A DNA stretch of 64,000 nt from positions 102,755 to 166,754 of the forward strand of contig NZ_RSCL01000019.1 in NCBI RefSeq assembly GCF_003991905.1. Reading direction: 5' to 3'. Below the pieces are notes generated by a model. That model did no database searches. It worked only from the letters and a program-made list of their open reading frames with translations, and had not been told where the DNA came from. The translations under genes were made by a program, and so were the position numbers. The first letter of the stretch is position 1, and each line of letters starts with the position of its first letter. This document shows, piece after piece, positions 18,011 to 26,727 of the stretch. Source of the stretch: Dulcicalothrix desertica PCC 7102 (GTDB taxonomy: Bacteria > Cyanobacteriota > Cyanobacteriia > Cyanobacteriales > Nostocaceae).

Positions 18011-18403
18011 ATGTTAATTGGTCAAGTCACAGTTTTAAGCGGAGTTCCGATTGGAACTATTCGCTATTATGAGAGTTCAGGTCTCCTCAAATCTTATGGA
18101 CGTACAGAGGGAGGATATCGGCAGTTTTCAGAAGATGTCCTTACCCGTTTAGCTTTTATTAAACGGGCACAAAATCTTGGTCTTAGTCTAGAGGAAATTA
18201 GAGATATTCTTAATGTTTATGACAATGGAAAGCCTCCATGTAGTGATATTAAAGAAAAGTTAGAAAACAAGCTAATACAAATTGATAGTAAAATTAACGA
18301 ACTGTTAACTCTACGCAATGAGTTAAGAGAATTACTTTCTGGTTGGAAAAATTTACCAGACAAGCCAGAGGACAAAATTTGCCCAATCATTCAGAAAAAT
18401 TAA
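18011..18403 (+). CDS. MerR-family heavy-metal regulator
   Basis: 130-residue MerR activator/repressor. The N-terminal winged helix-turn-helix is complete (VPIGTIRYYESSGLLKSYGR, TEGGYRQFSEDVLTRLAFI). A dimerisation helix (about 75-110) follows. Candidate metal ligands are Cys in GKPPCSDIKEKL and Cys in the C-terminal ICPIIQ, the pattern of heavy-metal-responsive MerR proteins. No MerR-type promoter was found directly upstream, unlike the other two merR genes. It may control the 19-bp-spacer promoter before the glutaredoxin 570 bases upstream and the membrane protein downstream. It is more divergent from the paralogs at 20148 and 34005 than those are from each other. Confidence 0.9.
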   Translation: MLIGQVTVLSGVPIGTIRYYESSGLLKSYGRTEGGYRQFSEDVLTRLAFIKRAQNLGLSLEEIRDILNVYDNGKPPCSDIKEKLENKLIQIDSKINELLTLRNELRELLSGWKNLPDKPEDKICPIIQKN

Positions 18404-18478
18404 CCTACTGGTTGATAGTTCTACTTTCCAATTTTGAACTACTTTTGCAATAAAACGTTGTAATTGGAAAAAATAACA

Positions 18479-18955
18479 ATGAAAAACAAGCCAACCAAGT
18501 CTTGGATAATTTGGGTTTTAGCTACACCGGAAGTAAACTTATTCCTTTTTGCTTTTCTCATAAATTTTGTTTATGAAGTTTGGCAGGCGCCTTACTACGA
18601 ATTCTATGGTAAGCCGACTTTGTTAGACAAAATTAAAGACTTAACTCACTGTTCATTCGGTGATGGCGTTATTACTCTTATTAGTGCTTGGATTGTAAGT
18701 ATGCTAGCTCGTTCTCGTCGTTGGATGATTAATCCAACCTTGAAATTTACTTTACTTTTTACTAGTGTAGGTTTAATCATCACCTTAGTAATTGAAACAT
18801 ACCGAGTAAATGTCACTAAAACCTATGGAGTTCCGGTATTTGCTGTACCTGTTCTTGGTATGAGTTGGCTAGCTGTATTTCAGTGGATAATTTTGCCACC
18901 GTTGGTACTTTATTTAAGTCACCGTCAGATGTTGGGCTATCGAAAGGAACAATGA
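18479..18955 (+). CDS. Four-helix membrane protein of unknown function
   Basis: 158-residue inner-membrane protein with four predicted helices at about 22-38, 62-78, 88-108 and 128-148. Conserved-looking loop EVWQAPYYEFYGKPTLLDK and HCSFGDGVITLISAW between the first two. An in-frame TTG lies at 18464; the ATG at 18479 is preferred. I do not recognise a named family. Its position 75 bases after a merR gene suggests co-expression, and possibly a part in metal or organomercurial-type transport, but no metal-binding pair is seen. Confidence 0.7.
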   Translation: MKNKPTKSWIIWVLATPEVNLFLFAFLINFVYEVWQAPYYEFYGKPTLLDKIKDLTHCSFGDGVITLISAWIVSMLARSRRWMINPTLKFTLLFTSVGLIITLVIETYRVNVTKTYGVPVFAVPVLGMSWLAVFQWIILPPLVLYLSHRQMLGYRKEQ

Positions 18956-18998
18956 AAAAGTTTGGAACTAATTTACTAAAAAAAATATGTAGAAATAT

Positions 18999-19201
18999 TT
19001 AGCTTATTTGTTTCCAGTTTTGGCCCCCATCTTGCAATTGAAATACAGCATTCTTGTCATTAACTGCATAAAGTATCTGTGGACTGTTAGCAGAAGAAGC
19101 TAGTTTCACAATCACTCCACTAGTTTCAGTCCAAAGCTTATTCCAAGTTTTTCCACCATCATTACTGCGATAAAGACCAGGCGCTGACTTTAGAAAACGG
19201 T
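18999..19201 (-). pseudogene. BNR/Asp-box repeat protein fragment
   Basis: The reverse strand encodes about 65 residues with the Asp-box motif SNDGGKTW and a second QDGGQNW, ending at a stop at 18999. This is the C-terminal blade region of a sialidase-like beta-propeller. No start or upstream part remains; the sequence upstream is unrelated. Confidence 0.6.
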
Positions 19202-19301
19202 ATCTATATGTAATTACAGTAATCTTGAAATTTTGTTACCAATTATACATTATGGCGACAAGGATATTTTAAGTCATCCTTGCCGCTAGTCTTCTAGAAG
19301 T

Positions 19302-19583
19302 CTATCTGGAAGGGTTTTGTTGATTGTTCATCATTTGATGCATTTTGTTGTCCATCTGCTGTGTATTACCCATCATTTTTTTACAACAAGCGCATCCTTT
19401 GTCTTCTAACTGCTGTTTAGTTGGGGAAGATGGTGTTTGGCTAATCTGCTGTTCAGTCTTAGAGCTTGTAGCTGTATTCGCATTCGTAGCGCGACTCTCT
19501 GCTCGGCTGGGACTAGCAACTAATGTCAGAAGTGCAAAACTTGCTAAGGCACCAACAAATAAGGTTTTCATGTGTGTAGTCAT
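19302..19583 (-). CDS. Small exported CACC/Met-rich protein
   Basis: 93-residue secreted protein: signal peptide (VGALASFALLTLVASPSRA), Ser/Thr/Gln-rich linker, then GCACCKKMMGNTQQMDNKMH and QMMNNQQ. The Cys-x-Cys-Cys cluster with repeated methionines is a plausible soft-metal (Cu(I), Ag(I), Hg(II)) binding site in the periplasm. An alternative start is the Met at residue 5. A MerR-type promoter lies 58 bases upstream, supporting metal induction. I know no named family for it. A decayed copy exists at 16975-17275. Confidence 0.75.
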   Translation of the reverse strand: MTTHMKTLFVGALASFALLTLVASPSRAESRATNANTATSSKTEQQISQTPSSPTKQQLEDKGCACCKKMMGNTQQMDNKMHQMMNNQQNPSR

Positions 19584-19640
19584 ATGTTTTTTACTCTCTA
19601 CCTTGTTTTCTGTCAGCTATTTTGAACTGACTGAAAGCTA

Positions 19641-19671
19641 TGTTAAACTCTCAAGTCACCTAGAGAGTCAA
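19641..19671 (-). promoter_or_regulatory. MerR-type promoter of the CACC protein
   Basis: On the minus strand TTGACT (19671-19666) and TTAACA (19646-19641) with a 19-bp spacer reading CTCTAGGTGACTTGAGAGT, a clear dyad. Confidence 0.75.
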
Positions 19672-19957
19672 GAGATAAATCGATATATTTTGCTTATCTC
19701 AAGAAACGCATTATATAAACCATATACAGTAAGGTTTACAAGAAATGTATGCTTTCGTATTTTATGGGAGGTTTGCGGCGCCCTTGGAGGTTCACCGGAA
19801 TGCACCACAAGATTCGCGGCGAAAATAAGTAGCTGAAAGCCAGTAATACAGCTGATTTAGTGGTATAGTGATTTTTAATACAGTATTGTTAATATATTTA
19901 AGTAATGACACATAAATTTATTTTCTAAAAACTAGAACATTAAAAGAATATAATTAT
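19672..19957. other. Spacer, nothing recognised
   Basis: Non-coding stretch between the CACC promoter and a short relic. It contains one GGCGCC but no gene, hairpin or repeat I can support. Confidence 0.4.
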
Positions 19958-20120
19958 ATGACAACTGATCTACAGACTATTATTCAAAGCTATAAAAATG
20001 ATTCCGAATCAATTTATAACACAGTATATTTTGTTTGAAGATTTACGGCAGCATTCTGACGCAATATACAAATTTGGTGAAGATTATTCTGTAATACTAA
20101 AAATAGCGAAGACGGCTTAG
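19958..20120 (+). pseudogene. Short coding relic of unknown family
   Basis: MTTDLQTIIQSYKNDSESIY starts at 19958 and stops at 20036. A second frame continues (FEDLRQHSDAIYKFGEDYSV) to 20120. The composition looks protein-like, but the parent family is not identified. Confidence 0.3.
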
Positions 20121-20147
20121 TGGACATATTGCTCTTACTACATCGAA

Positions 20148-20561
20148 TTAATACCTTTGAATAATTGGGCAAATTGTTGGTTCGATATTATTAGTCACCT
20201 TTTCCCATCCTGAAAGAAGACCTTGTATCTCCTGCTTAAAAATTATCAGTTCTTGAATTTGCTTATCAATTACAGCTACTTTATCTTGCAATTTTTCTTT
20301 TATATGGTCGCAAGGTAAATCGCCTTGGTCGTGGACTTCTAAAAGCTCCTTAATTTCTAACAAACTTAATCCAAGACTCTGCGCGCGTTTAATAAAGTGT
20401 AAGCGTTCATAAACATCAGAGTCGAACAATCTAAACCCACCTTCAGTTCTACCCGATGCTTTGAGCAACCCTAGCTCTTCGTAATAACGAATAGTTTTGA
20501 TTGGTACACCAGTTTGCTTGGCAACGGCGCCTATTTGTTTTGTTTTTTCTTGGAGTAACAT
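20148..20561 (-). CDS. MerR-family heavy-metal regulator
   Basis: 137-residue MerR protein. DNA-binding wing: VPIKTIRYYEELGLLKASGR, TEGGFRLFDSDVYERLHFI. Dimer helix from about 78, with Cys in GDLPCDHIKEKL and Cys in TICPIIQ as likely metal ligands. The ATG at 20561 has GAGG eight bases upstream; longer in-frame starts up to 20582 lack one. It is about 85 percent identical by eye to the regulator at 34005. Its own promoter has the 19-bp spacer, so autoregulation is expected. Likely targets are the chaperone, the CACC protein and other 19-bp promoters here. Confidence 0.92.
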   Translation of the reverse strand: MLLQEKTKQIGAVAKQTGVPIKTIRYYEELGLLKASGRTEGGFRLFDSDVYERLHFIKRAQSLGLSLLEIKELLEVHDQGDLPCDHIKEKLQDKVAVIDKQIQELIIFKQEIQGLLSGWEKVTNNIEPTICPIIQRY

Positions 20562-20595
20562 AACACATACCTCTATGATCATTTCCTAATCTTGA

Positions 20596-20626
20596 TCTTA
20601 AACTCTCCAGCTAACTAGAGAGTCAA
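20596..20626 (-). promoter_or_regulatory. MerR-type promoter of merR (20 kb)
   Basis: Minus strand TTGACT (20626-20621), TTAAGA (20601-20596), 19-bp spacer CTCTAGTTAGCTGGAGAGT. Confidence 0.78.
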
Positions 20627-20664
20627 GAGAAACGTGAGTAGGGGAAACCCCCTATGGAAGCGCA

Positions 20665-21186
20665 CTACCTTACCTCGACGACACCGCGAAACATATTCAT
20701 GCCACAGGCAAAAGTGTATTGACCTGGTTTTTGAGGTGTAAACTCAATTGGGGTGACTTGATTTAAGTCCAAGTCTTGGGCGATGTGAAAGTCGGGAAAT
20801 ACAACTTGTTCCAAGCAGCTACTTTTGTCACGACGTAGGAAGTTTAAGCGAACTGGTTGACCTGCGTTTACAACTACTCGACTTGGCTCGTAACCCCCGT
20901 CTACTGTAATTGTAACTTCTTGAATGCCGTCATGAGCTTCTGCCTTTCTGGATTTTGATTTACTCAACAAAAACCACCATATTTCCAAACCAATTAACCC
21001 TAAACCAGAAGCTGTAACTGCTGCTTTTACCCATAGCGGTTGTTCAATACGTTGAAACTCACTTGTTTGCGATGTCGTAGAACTATGGGTTTCGTGAGGC
21101 ATTTGTGCTACTGTTTTGGTGGTAGCAACACCTAACAATAATCCCAAAGAAGCAAAACTGCTAATAATTACGTTTTTAATCAACAT
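20665..21186 (-). CDS. Membrane-anchored cupredoxin-like protein
   Basis: 173 residues: signal peptide (residues 1-28), short His/Ser-rich stretch (MPHETHSSTT), a membrane helix (VTASGLGLIGLEIWWFLL), and a C-terminal cupredoxin domain (about 90-173) with GGYEPSRVVVNAGQPVRLNF, a His in FPDFHIA and CGMNMF at the copper-loop position. Cys, His and Met are present as in type 1 or CuA-like sites. It ends the transcript begun by the copper ATPase gene, only 12 bases apart, so it probably receives, oxidises or buffers copper exported or imported by that ATPase. Confidence 0.85.
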   Translation of the reverse strand: MLIKNVIISSFASLGLLLGVATTKTVAQMPHETHSSTTSQTSEFQRIEQPLWVKAAVTASGLGLIGLEIWWFLLSKSKSRKAEAHDGIQEVTITVDGGYEPSRVVVNAGQPVRLNFLRRDKSSCLEQVVFPDFHIAQDLDLNQVTPIEFTPQKPGQYTFACGMNMFRGVVEVR

Positions 21187-21198
21187 ATTTGTCCCTTT

Positions 21199-23460
21199 TT
21201 ATACAACTACTTTGGGTCGGAAGTTACGCAAACGCAATGCATTTGTTAATACTGAAACTGAACTGAATGCCATCGCGGCGCCTGCGATAATTGGGTTTAG
21301 CAACCAGCCAAAAATAGGAAAGAGAATACCAGCGGCAATTGGAATTCCTGCAACATTGTAAATAAAAGCGAAGAATAAATTTTGGCGAATGTTGCGAATT
21401 GTTGCATGGCTAAGTTGAATTGCTGTTACTACACCTTGTAAGTCACCGGAGATAAGTGTAATATCACTTGCAGCAATTGCTACATCTGTTCCTGTACCAA
21501 TAGCAATACCTACATCGGCTTGAGCTAAAGCAGGAGCATCATTGATACCATCACCAACCATCGCAACAATTTTTCCTTCGCTTTGTAATTTCCTTACAGT
21601 CTCAGCTTTTTGGTCGGGTCTAACTTCTGCCAAAACACGCTTTATACCAACTTCACGGGCAATAGTTTCTGCAGTACGGCGATTGTCTCCTGTCAGCATT
21701 ACTACTTCTAAGCCAAGTTTTTGTAATGCTTTTATTGCTTGGGTGGAGGTGGGTTTGACTGCATCAGAAATACCCATCAACCCCGCAATTTTACTGTCTA
21801 CTGCGATATAAATAGCGGTTTTACCCAGATATTCTAGATGTTCTTTTTGTTGTTGTAATGGTTGGGTGTTTATATTTAATTCTGACATCCAGCGTTGTGT
21901 ACCAATTTGTATCAGGTGGTTATCAACTACACCCTGTACGCCACTGCCTGCAATTGCTTCAAAATTACTCACCGAAACTAACCCTACTTCTTGGTTTTGG
22001 GCATATCTCACAACCGCTTCTGCTAGTGGGTGTTCTGAATTGCGTTCAAGTGATGCTGCTAATTGCAATAATTTAATTTCATTACCGTTTGCAGTACCGT
22101 CAGCAGTAACAAAATCTGTAACCGTGGGTTTGCCTTGGGTGATAGTGCCAGTTTTATCTAGTACTATTGTTTTGATTTTATGTGCTAATTCCAAACTATC
22201 GGCGCCTTTAATCAAAATACCATTTTCTGCGCCTTTACCCGTTCCTACCATTACTGATGTTGGAGTTGCCAAACCCAATGCACAAGGACAAGCGATAATT
22301 AAAACTCCGACTGTGGTAATCAAAGCCAGAGTCAGATTACCCATGATATTAAACCAAATCATAAAAGTAAGCAGTGCAATTGCAATTACCGCAGGTACAA
22401 ACCATCCTGTTACAGAGTCTGCTAATCTTTGGATAGGCGCCCTACTACCTTGAGCTTGCTGTACAAGCTGGACAATTTGTGCCAACACTGTATCTTTACC
22501 TACTCGCGTTGTTTGAAATTTAAAGCTACCAGTTTTGTTAATAGTGGCGCCAATTACTTCGTCTCCCGGCTGTTTTTTTACAGGTACACTTTCTCCTGTC
22601 ACCATAGATTCATCAATAGTCGATGTGCCATCAACTACTTCACCATCAACTGGAATTTTCTCACCAGGACGAACTAATATCACATCTCCAATTTGCACCT
22701 CTTCAATTGGAATATCTATTTCTTGACCGTTACGAATTAAACGTGCGGTTTTGGCTTGTAAACCAATGAGTTTACGAATCGCTTCTCCAGTTTGTTTTTT
22801 CGCACGACTTTCTAGAAGCTTTCCAACTAAAATTAAAGCAATAATAACTGCCGCCGCTTCATAATATACATCCGGTCTTAGACCTTGAGAGATGAAGAAA
22901 CTAGGAAAGAAGGTAGGAAACAGCGAATAAATGAATGCCGCACTGGTTCCTAATACAACAAGAGTATCCATAGTTGCCGCATGGCGTTTAAAAGCTTTCC
23001 ACGCATTACTATAGAAAGATAAGCCGCACCAAAATTGGATGGGAATTGTTAGCACTAGTTGTAGCCAAGGGTCATGCAACCACATGGGAATGAAAGGTAC
23101 GTGTAGTCCTGTCATCATTGGTATAGAGCCAATAACAATAATTCCACTGAGAATACTTGATACAACTACTTTGCGCGTTAATTCATTAGTTTCTCTTGAT
23201 TGTCTACGTTTTTCGGCTTCATCCTGTTGTGCGGCTGGGTTTTGTTCTTGCAATGGGTATGCAGAATAACCAGCTTCATCCACAGCTTGTTGGATAACTG
23301 TGACATCAGTTTTTCTTGGGTCGTATTCTACAGTTGCTAGTTCGGCGCCAAAATTAACAATACACTCGTTGACACCGTTTACAGAACTAATTGCTTCTTC
23401 TATGCTCCGCGCGCAAGAAGCACAACTCATACCGCGTAGCTTTAAAGTCGTGTTCTCCAT
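21199..23460 (-). CDS. copA: Copper-translocating P1B-type ATPase
   Basis: 753-residue heavy-metal ATPase. N-terminal HMA domain with [10 protein letters not shown]; eight expected membrane helices; ion-channel motif CPC in [18 protein letters not shown]; phosphorylation motif [15 protein letters not shown]-binding EHPLAEAVV; hinge [13 protein letters not shown] plus the C-terminal asparagine and Met/Ser helix ([19 protein letters not shown]) mark the Cu(I) subgroup. GTG at 23472 is in frame, but GGAGG precedes the ATG at 23460. The chaperone gene lies 65 bases upstream and the cupredoxin gene 12 bases downstream. The shared promoter is probably the MerR promoter before the chaperone. Confidence 0.95.
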   Translation of the reverse strand: MENTTLKLRGMSCASCARSIEEAISSVNGVNECIVNFGAELATVEYDPRKTDVTVIQQAVDEAGYSAYPLQEQNPAAQQDEAEKRRQSRETNELTRKVVVSSILSGIIVIGSIPMMTGLHVPFIPMWLHDPWLQLVLTIPIQFWCGLSFYSNAWKAFKRHAATMDTLVVLGTSAAFIYSLFPTFFPSFFISQGLRPDVYYEAAAVIIALILVGKLLESRAKKQTGEAIRKLIGLQAKTARLIRNGQEIDIPIEEVQIGDVILVRPGEKIPVDGEVVDGTSTIDESMVTGESVPVKKQPGDEVIGATINKTGSFKFQTTRVGKDTVLAQIVQLVQQAQGSRAPIQRLADSVTGWFVPAVIAIALLTFMIWFNIMGNLTLALITTVGVLIIACPCALGLATPTSVMVGTGKGAENGILIKGADSLELAHKIKTIVLDKTGTITQGKPTVTDFVTADGTANGNEIKLLQLAASLERNSEHPLAEAVVRYAQNQEVGLVSVSNFEAIAGSGVQGVVDNHLIQIGTQRWMSELNINTQPLQQQKEHLEYLGKTAIYIAVDSKIAGLMGISDAVKPTSTQAIKALQKLGLEVVMLTGDNRRTAETIAREVGIKRVLAEVRPDQKAETVRKLQSEGKIVAMVGDGINDAPALAQADVGIAIGTGTDVAIAASDITLISGDLQGVVTAIQLSHATIRNIRQNLFFAFIYNVAGIPIAAGILFPIFGWLLNPIIAGAAMAFSSVSVLTNALRLRNFRPKVVV

Positions 23461-23525
23461 ATTTTCCTCCACTCAAAATATTGTGGGGTGGGCTTCAGAT
23501 CGCCCGCCCTCATATAGTACAGCTA

Positions 23526-23720
23526 TCACGCAACCGAGTAACCAGCAGTTGTAATCGCTTGTTTAATTGCCACTTCGGATGCTTGAGTTTCAACGTTAAC
23601 TAACTTTGTTTTCGGGTCAGTTTGAACCGCAGCAGTTGGGTCAATAGCTTTTATTGCCTCTGTAATCGTGGTGCCGCAAGCAGAACAAGCCATATTTGGA
23701 ACTTTGAGTTCAAGTGTCAT
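23526..23720 (-). CDS. Copper chaperone, HMA domain
   Basis: 64-residue CopZ/Atx1-like chaperone. VPNMACSACGTTITEAI contains the metal-binding motif MACSAC; the rest keeps the beta-alpha-beta-beta-alpha-beta pattern ending AGYSVA. It should hand Cu(I) to the CopA ATPase whose gene follows. Four residues differ from the copy at 34579. MerR promoter overlaps its leader. Confidence 0.93.
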   Translation of the reverse strand: MTLELKVPNMACSACGTTITEAIKAIDPTAAVQTDPKTKLVNVETQASEVAIKQAITTAGYSVA

Positions 23721-23749
23721 GTCGATTACCCTCTCAATAACTAATCTTA

Positions 23750-23780
23750 TTTTGAATTCTCCTGTCTACTGGAGAGTCAA
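23750..23780 (-). promoter_or_regulatory. MerR-type promoter of chaperone (and copA)
   Basis: Minus strand TTGACT (23780-23775), TCAAAA (23755-23750), 19-bp spacer CTCCAGTAGACAGGAGAAT. Confidence 0.78.
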
Positions 23781-23902
23781 GGGGTTTGAGAAAATTTTTT
23801 GCCGAAATTCTCTAAAAACTTACGTAAAGTAAGCCTGCCAATGATTTCAGCTTCAAGAGCAGGTTGCAGTTATTTGTGTCAAAAGCCAAAACAAACTAAA
23901 AA

Positions 23903-23960
23903 TTTCATCCTAATTTCATTTCAAAAATTTCATCATTATTTCATTTTCATATAATATACT
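23903..23960 (+). promoter_or_regulatory. Doubled TTTCAT-box promoter
   Basis: Two successive pairs: TTTCAT at 23903/23914 and 23928/23939, both with 11-bp period, then TATACT at 23955. The only tandem double site in the window. Confidence 0.6.
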
Positions 23961-23966
23961 AAAAGT

Positions 23967-24050
23967 TGAAAACATCTGACTAGATTCTTAGAGATACTGT
24001 TTTTAGGCTTTTAGCTCTACTAATATGTTAGGGCTAGAAGCCTTTATTTA
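23967..24050 (+). ncRNA. Candidate small RNA ending in a terminator hairpin
   Basis: Downstream of the doubled TTTCAT promoter. AGGCTTTTAGCTCT (24005-24018) pairs with AGGGCTAGAAGCCT (24030-24043), then TTATTTAT. No ORF. The next gene has its own MerR-type promoter at 24152, supporting a stand-alone transcript. Confidence 0.42.
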
Positions 24051-24151
24051 TATTGATTTATCCGCTTGAAATTAAATGATAACTTCCAACACAGCCTGTA
24101 AGAGGGTAAAACTGGCATCCTTAGCCTTTTGAAAAATTTTTTGTGTCCCTC

Positions 24152-24182
24152 TTGACTCTCCAGTTAGGTGGAGCATTTAAGG
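24152..24182 (+). promoter_or_regulatory. MerR-type promoter before flavodoxin relic and lipoprotein
   Basis: TTGACT (24152), TTAAGG (24177), 19-bp spacer CTCCAGTTAGGTGGAGCAT. Confidence 0.75.
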
Positions 24183-24258
24183 TAGTTTGAAACGAGATTT
24201 AGTTATTGAATCATACACCTAACTCTACCTTTATCACGCTACTTAGCAAGGAGGAAAG

Positions 24259-24367
24259 ATGGCTCTTGTTTGGCTTGTTTTACGGAGATCAAACAGGGAA
24301 TACTCAAACAGAAGCCGAACTTATTCAGAAAGAGTTTGGTAGCGACAGTATTGTTGATATGAGGTAA
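24259..24367 (+). pseudogene. Flavodoxin N-terminal relic
   Basis: After a strong AAGGAGG, the reading frame gives GLFYGDQTGNTQTEAELIQK, the FMN phosphate-binding start of a cyanobacterial flavodoxin (isiB type), ending at a stop at 24365. About 35 of 170 residues remain, and the ATG at 24259 is out of frame with this stretch. The RBS and promoter seem now to serve the lipoprotein gene six bases downstream. Confidence 0.7.
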
Positions 24368-24372
24368 GTCTT

Positions 24373-25251
24373 ATGAAGATATTAATGAGCGCGCTTGTTA
24401 CTACTGCAACTTTATTATTTGCACAAAGTTGCTCAACATCACCCAATAGTCAAGAACCGATAAAAGCAGTTTCAGCAGGAGAGCAAAACCATATGCATTC
24501 AACACAATCAGGAAATCATCAAGGACATTCTACGTACAATTCAGATCACACAAAAACACCAACGACTCAGGCAAAACTTACACTTCCAGAAACGGTTACA
24601 GTCAATACCTCTGTTCCGTTAGTAATTGATATTACAGATGCAACAGGAAAGCCAATTAATAAGTTTGATGTTTCCCATGAAGAACTAATGCATTTAATCA
24701 TAGTTAGCGATGACCTTCAGTTTTTTGCTCACCTCCACCCACGTTATGAAGGCAATGGTCGTTTTACTGTCGAAGCTAAATTACCATTACCGGGAAATTA
24801 CACGCTATTTAGCGACTATAAACCCACTGGAAAATCGACGCAAGTCTCGACTCTCAAAGCTCAAGTAAGCGGTGAAAGTTCATCTTCCCCAAACGTAAAC
24901 TTCAAACGCAGTCAAATATTTAACAATACTAAGGTCGATTTACAGTTACCTTCCGAGACGGTTAAAGCGGGTGAGGAAGTTGCTGTCACATTCAATCTTG
25001 TTGGTGCCAATAATCAACCTGTCACAAATTTGCAGCCTTATATGGGTGAATTAGGACATTTGGTAATAGTACGTCAAGGAACCTCACTTACCTCTGCTGA
25101 TTATATCCATGCTCACGCAGTCAAAAATCAAACTCCCGGACAGGTTAAATTTATGACCAGCTTTCCAGAACCTGGACTATACAAGCTTTGGGGACAGTTT
25201 AATCGCAATGGCGAAATTATCACGGCTGATTTTTGGGTAAAGGCAACCTAA
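24373..25251 (+). CDS. His/Met-rich lipoprotein with two FixH-like domains
   Basis: 292 residues. Lipobox FAQSC after the signal; then a metal-ligand-rich stretch (NHMHSTQSGNHQGHSTYNSD). Two repeated beta domains follow: about 70-165 with EELMHLIIVSDDLQFFAHLH and about 185-292 with GELGHLVIVRQG and SADYIHAHAVK. HLHP and HAHA clusters recur in both, which fits copper or silver binding outside the membrane. Closest relative in the window is the protein at 35193. Driven by a MerR-type promoter at 24152, with possible read-through from the TTTCAT promoter further up. Function otherwise unknown. Confidence 0.85.
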   Translation: MKILMSALVTTATLLFAQSCSTSPNSQEPIKAVSAGEQNHMHSTQSGNHQGHSTYNSDHTKTPTTQAKLTLPETVTVNTSVPLVIDITDATGKPINKFDVSHEELMHLIIVSDDLQFFAHLHPRYEGNGRFTVEAKLPLPGNYTLFSDYKPTGKSTQVSTLKAQVSGESSSSPNVNFKRSQIFNNTKVDLQLPSETVKAGEEVAVTFNLVGANNQPVTNLQPYMGELGHLVIVRQGTSLTSADYIHAHAVKNQTPGQVKFMTSFPEPGLYKLWGQFNRNGEIITADFWVKAT

Positions 25252-25306
25252 AAAAAGCCTTAGCTTCAAATTTCTATAAATTTTACATCGCTCTAACTGT
25301 TTAGTT

Positions 25307-26698
25307 ATGGAATCTTTTGAGTCTCAACATTCAAATAATGATCGTTCGTTGACACCAAAGTTAAAACCGGGCTTCTGGGCAATGTTAGCCTTAGTTCTAC
25401 TTGGTGGGGGTGTTGGGTTTTGGTGGTTTATGGCTCCGGGCAAAGAATCACCCCCAACAGTAGCTGGGCAACACCCAGCAACAAAGGTACAAGTTACAAC
25501 ATTGCAATCTAGCACTATAGAGGAAAGTGCAGAATTTGTTGCAAATCTGGAGTCTCGTCGCTCTGTAACTTTGCGACCAAGAATTCAGGGTCAGGTTTCT
25601 CAAATATTTGTTCGGGCAGGAGAGAGAGTTAAAAGGGATACTCCTATTCTGAAAGTTGATGCCAAGCAGCAGCAAGCTTCTGTTGACAGTCGAATTGCAG
25701 CTTATCAATCAAGTCAAGCTGATTTAGAAACTGCTCAAGCAGAACTAAAAAGCGCCCAAGCAGATGCAAAAAATGCAACAGCAGCACTTAGAGCCTTAAA
25801 AGCTCGTCGAGCTTCTGAACAGTCTGATTTAAGACTTAATCAAAGCGAGTACGAGCGGTTCAATCAACTGTATAAAGAAGGCGCCAGCAGTTTACAAATT
25901 TTAGAACAAAGACGAAACAGCTTAGAGACGGCAAAAGCCAAGCTTGCTCAAACGGATGCTGACATTGCAGCGCAAGAAGCGATGATTACTAGGGCACAGG
26001 CAGTAGTTTCTAGGGCAAAGGCTACAATTGTTAAGAACCAGAGGTTAGTTAATCAAGCTAGGGCAAATATTAAGGAGCAGGCAGCGGAACTTCAGTTTTA
26101 TACAATTACCGCACCGTTTGCAGGAATCGTAGGTGATATTCCTGTTAAGGTAGGTGATTTTGTTGATACGTCTACTCAGTTAATAAGCGTTTCTGAAAAC
26201 GGTTTATTGGAGGTTAATATTTCGGTTCCTGTGGAACAGGTGGCTCAATTGCGGTTAGGAAGCGATATAGAGCTAGTAGACGGTCAAGGGCGTAATATTG
26301 GCACTAGTCGTATATTTTTCATTGCACCCAATACAGCAAATCAAACGCAATCTGTACTTGTTAAAGCTTTGTTGGATAATTCTCAACTAAAACTGCGAAC
26401 CGACCAGTTTGTTCGAGCGCGGGTAGTTTTGGCTCGGCGCCCTGGAGTCCTGATTCCCACAAGCGCCATAACTCGTTTAGCCAAAGAAGCGTTTGTGTTT
26501 GTAGTTGAGGAACGCTCATCGCAGTCTGCCCAACCTCAATTTATAGCTCGGCAAAAACCTGTTGAATTAGGCGGTATTGAAAATAACCAATACCAGGTCA
26601 TTAAAGGATTGCGACCTGGAGAACGAATTATTACCTCTGGTTTACTCGGTTTAAGAGATGGCGCGCCAATTATTCCTGAACCAGAAAAAAGCAATTAA
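25307..26698 (+). CDS. HlyD/AcrA-type RND adaptor
   Basis: 463-residue periplasmic adaptor (membrane fusion protein). One N-terminal membrane helix (FWAMLALVLLGGGVGFWWFM). Lipoyl half-motif SVTLRPRIQGQVSQIFVRAG; long alpha-hairpin (about 125-270, Ala/Gln/Glu/Arg heptads); second lipoyl half ITAPFAGIVGDIPVKVGDFV; beta-barrel and membrane-proximal domains with RPGVLIPTSAITRLAKEAFV. Couples the RND pump encoded 29 bases downstream to an outer-membrane channel, probably the OMF at 11656. No own TTTCAT or MerR site was found between it and the lipoprotein gene 55 bases upstream. Confidence 0.93.
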   Translation: MESFESQHSNNDRSLTPKLKPGFWAMLALVLLGGGVGFWWFMAPGKESPPTVAGQHPATKVQVTTLQSSTIEESAEFVANLESRRSVTLRPRIQGQVSQIFVRAGERVKRDTPILKVDAKQQQASVDSRIAAYQSSQADLETAQAELKSAQADAKNATAALRALKARRASEQSDLRLNQSEYERFNQLYKEGASSLQILEQRRNSLETAKAKLAQTDADIAAQEAMITRAQAVVSRAKATIVKNQRLVNQARANIKEQAAELQFYTITAPFAGIVGDIPVKVGDFVDTSTQLISVSENGLLEVNISVPVEQVAQLRLGSDIELVDGQGRNIGTSRIFFIAPNTANQTQSVLVKALLDNSQLKLRTDQFVRARVVLARRPGVLIPTSAITRLAKEAFVFVVEERSSQSAQPQFIARQKPVELGGIENNQYQVIKGLRPGERIITSGLLGLRDGAPIIPEPEKSN

Positions 26699-26727
26699 TT
26701 ACTGATGTTTCTTTGTGCTGTTTAACT

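Noticed and set aside
21542..22453. Forward ORFs opposite the copper ATPase gene
   Set aside because: They are antisense shadows of a clearly conserved ATPase and lack domains or RBS.
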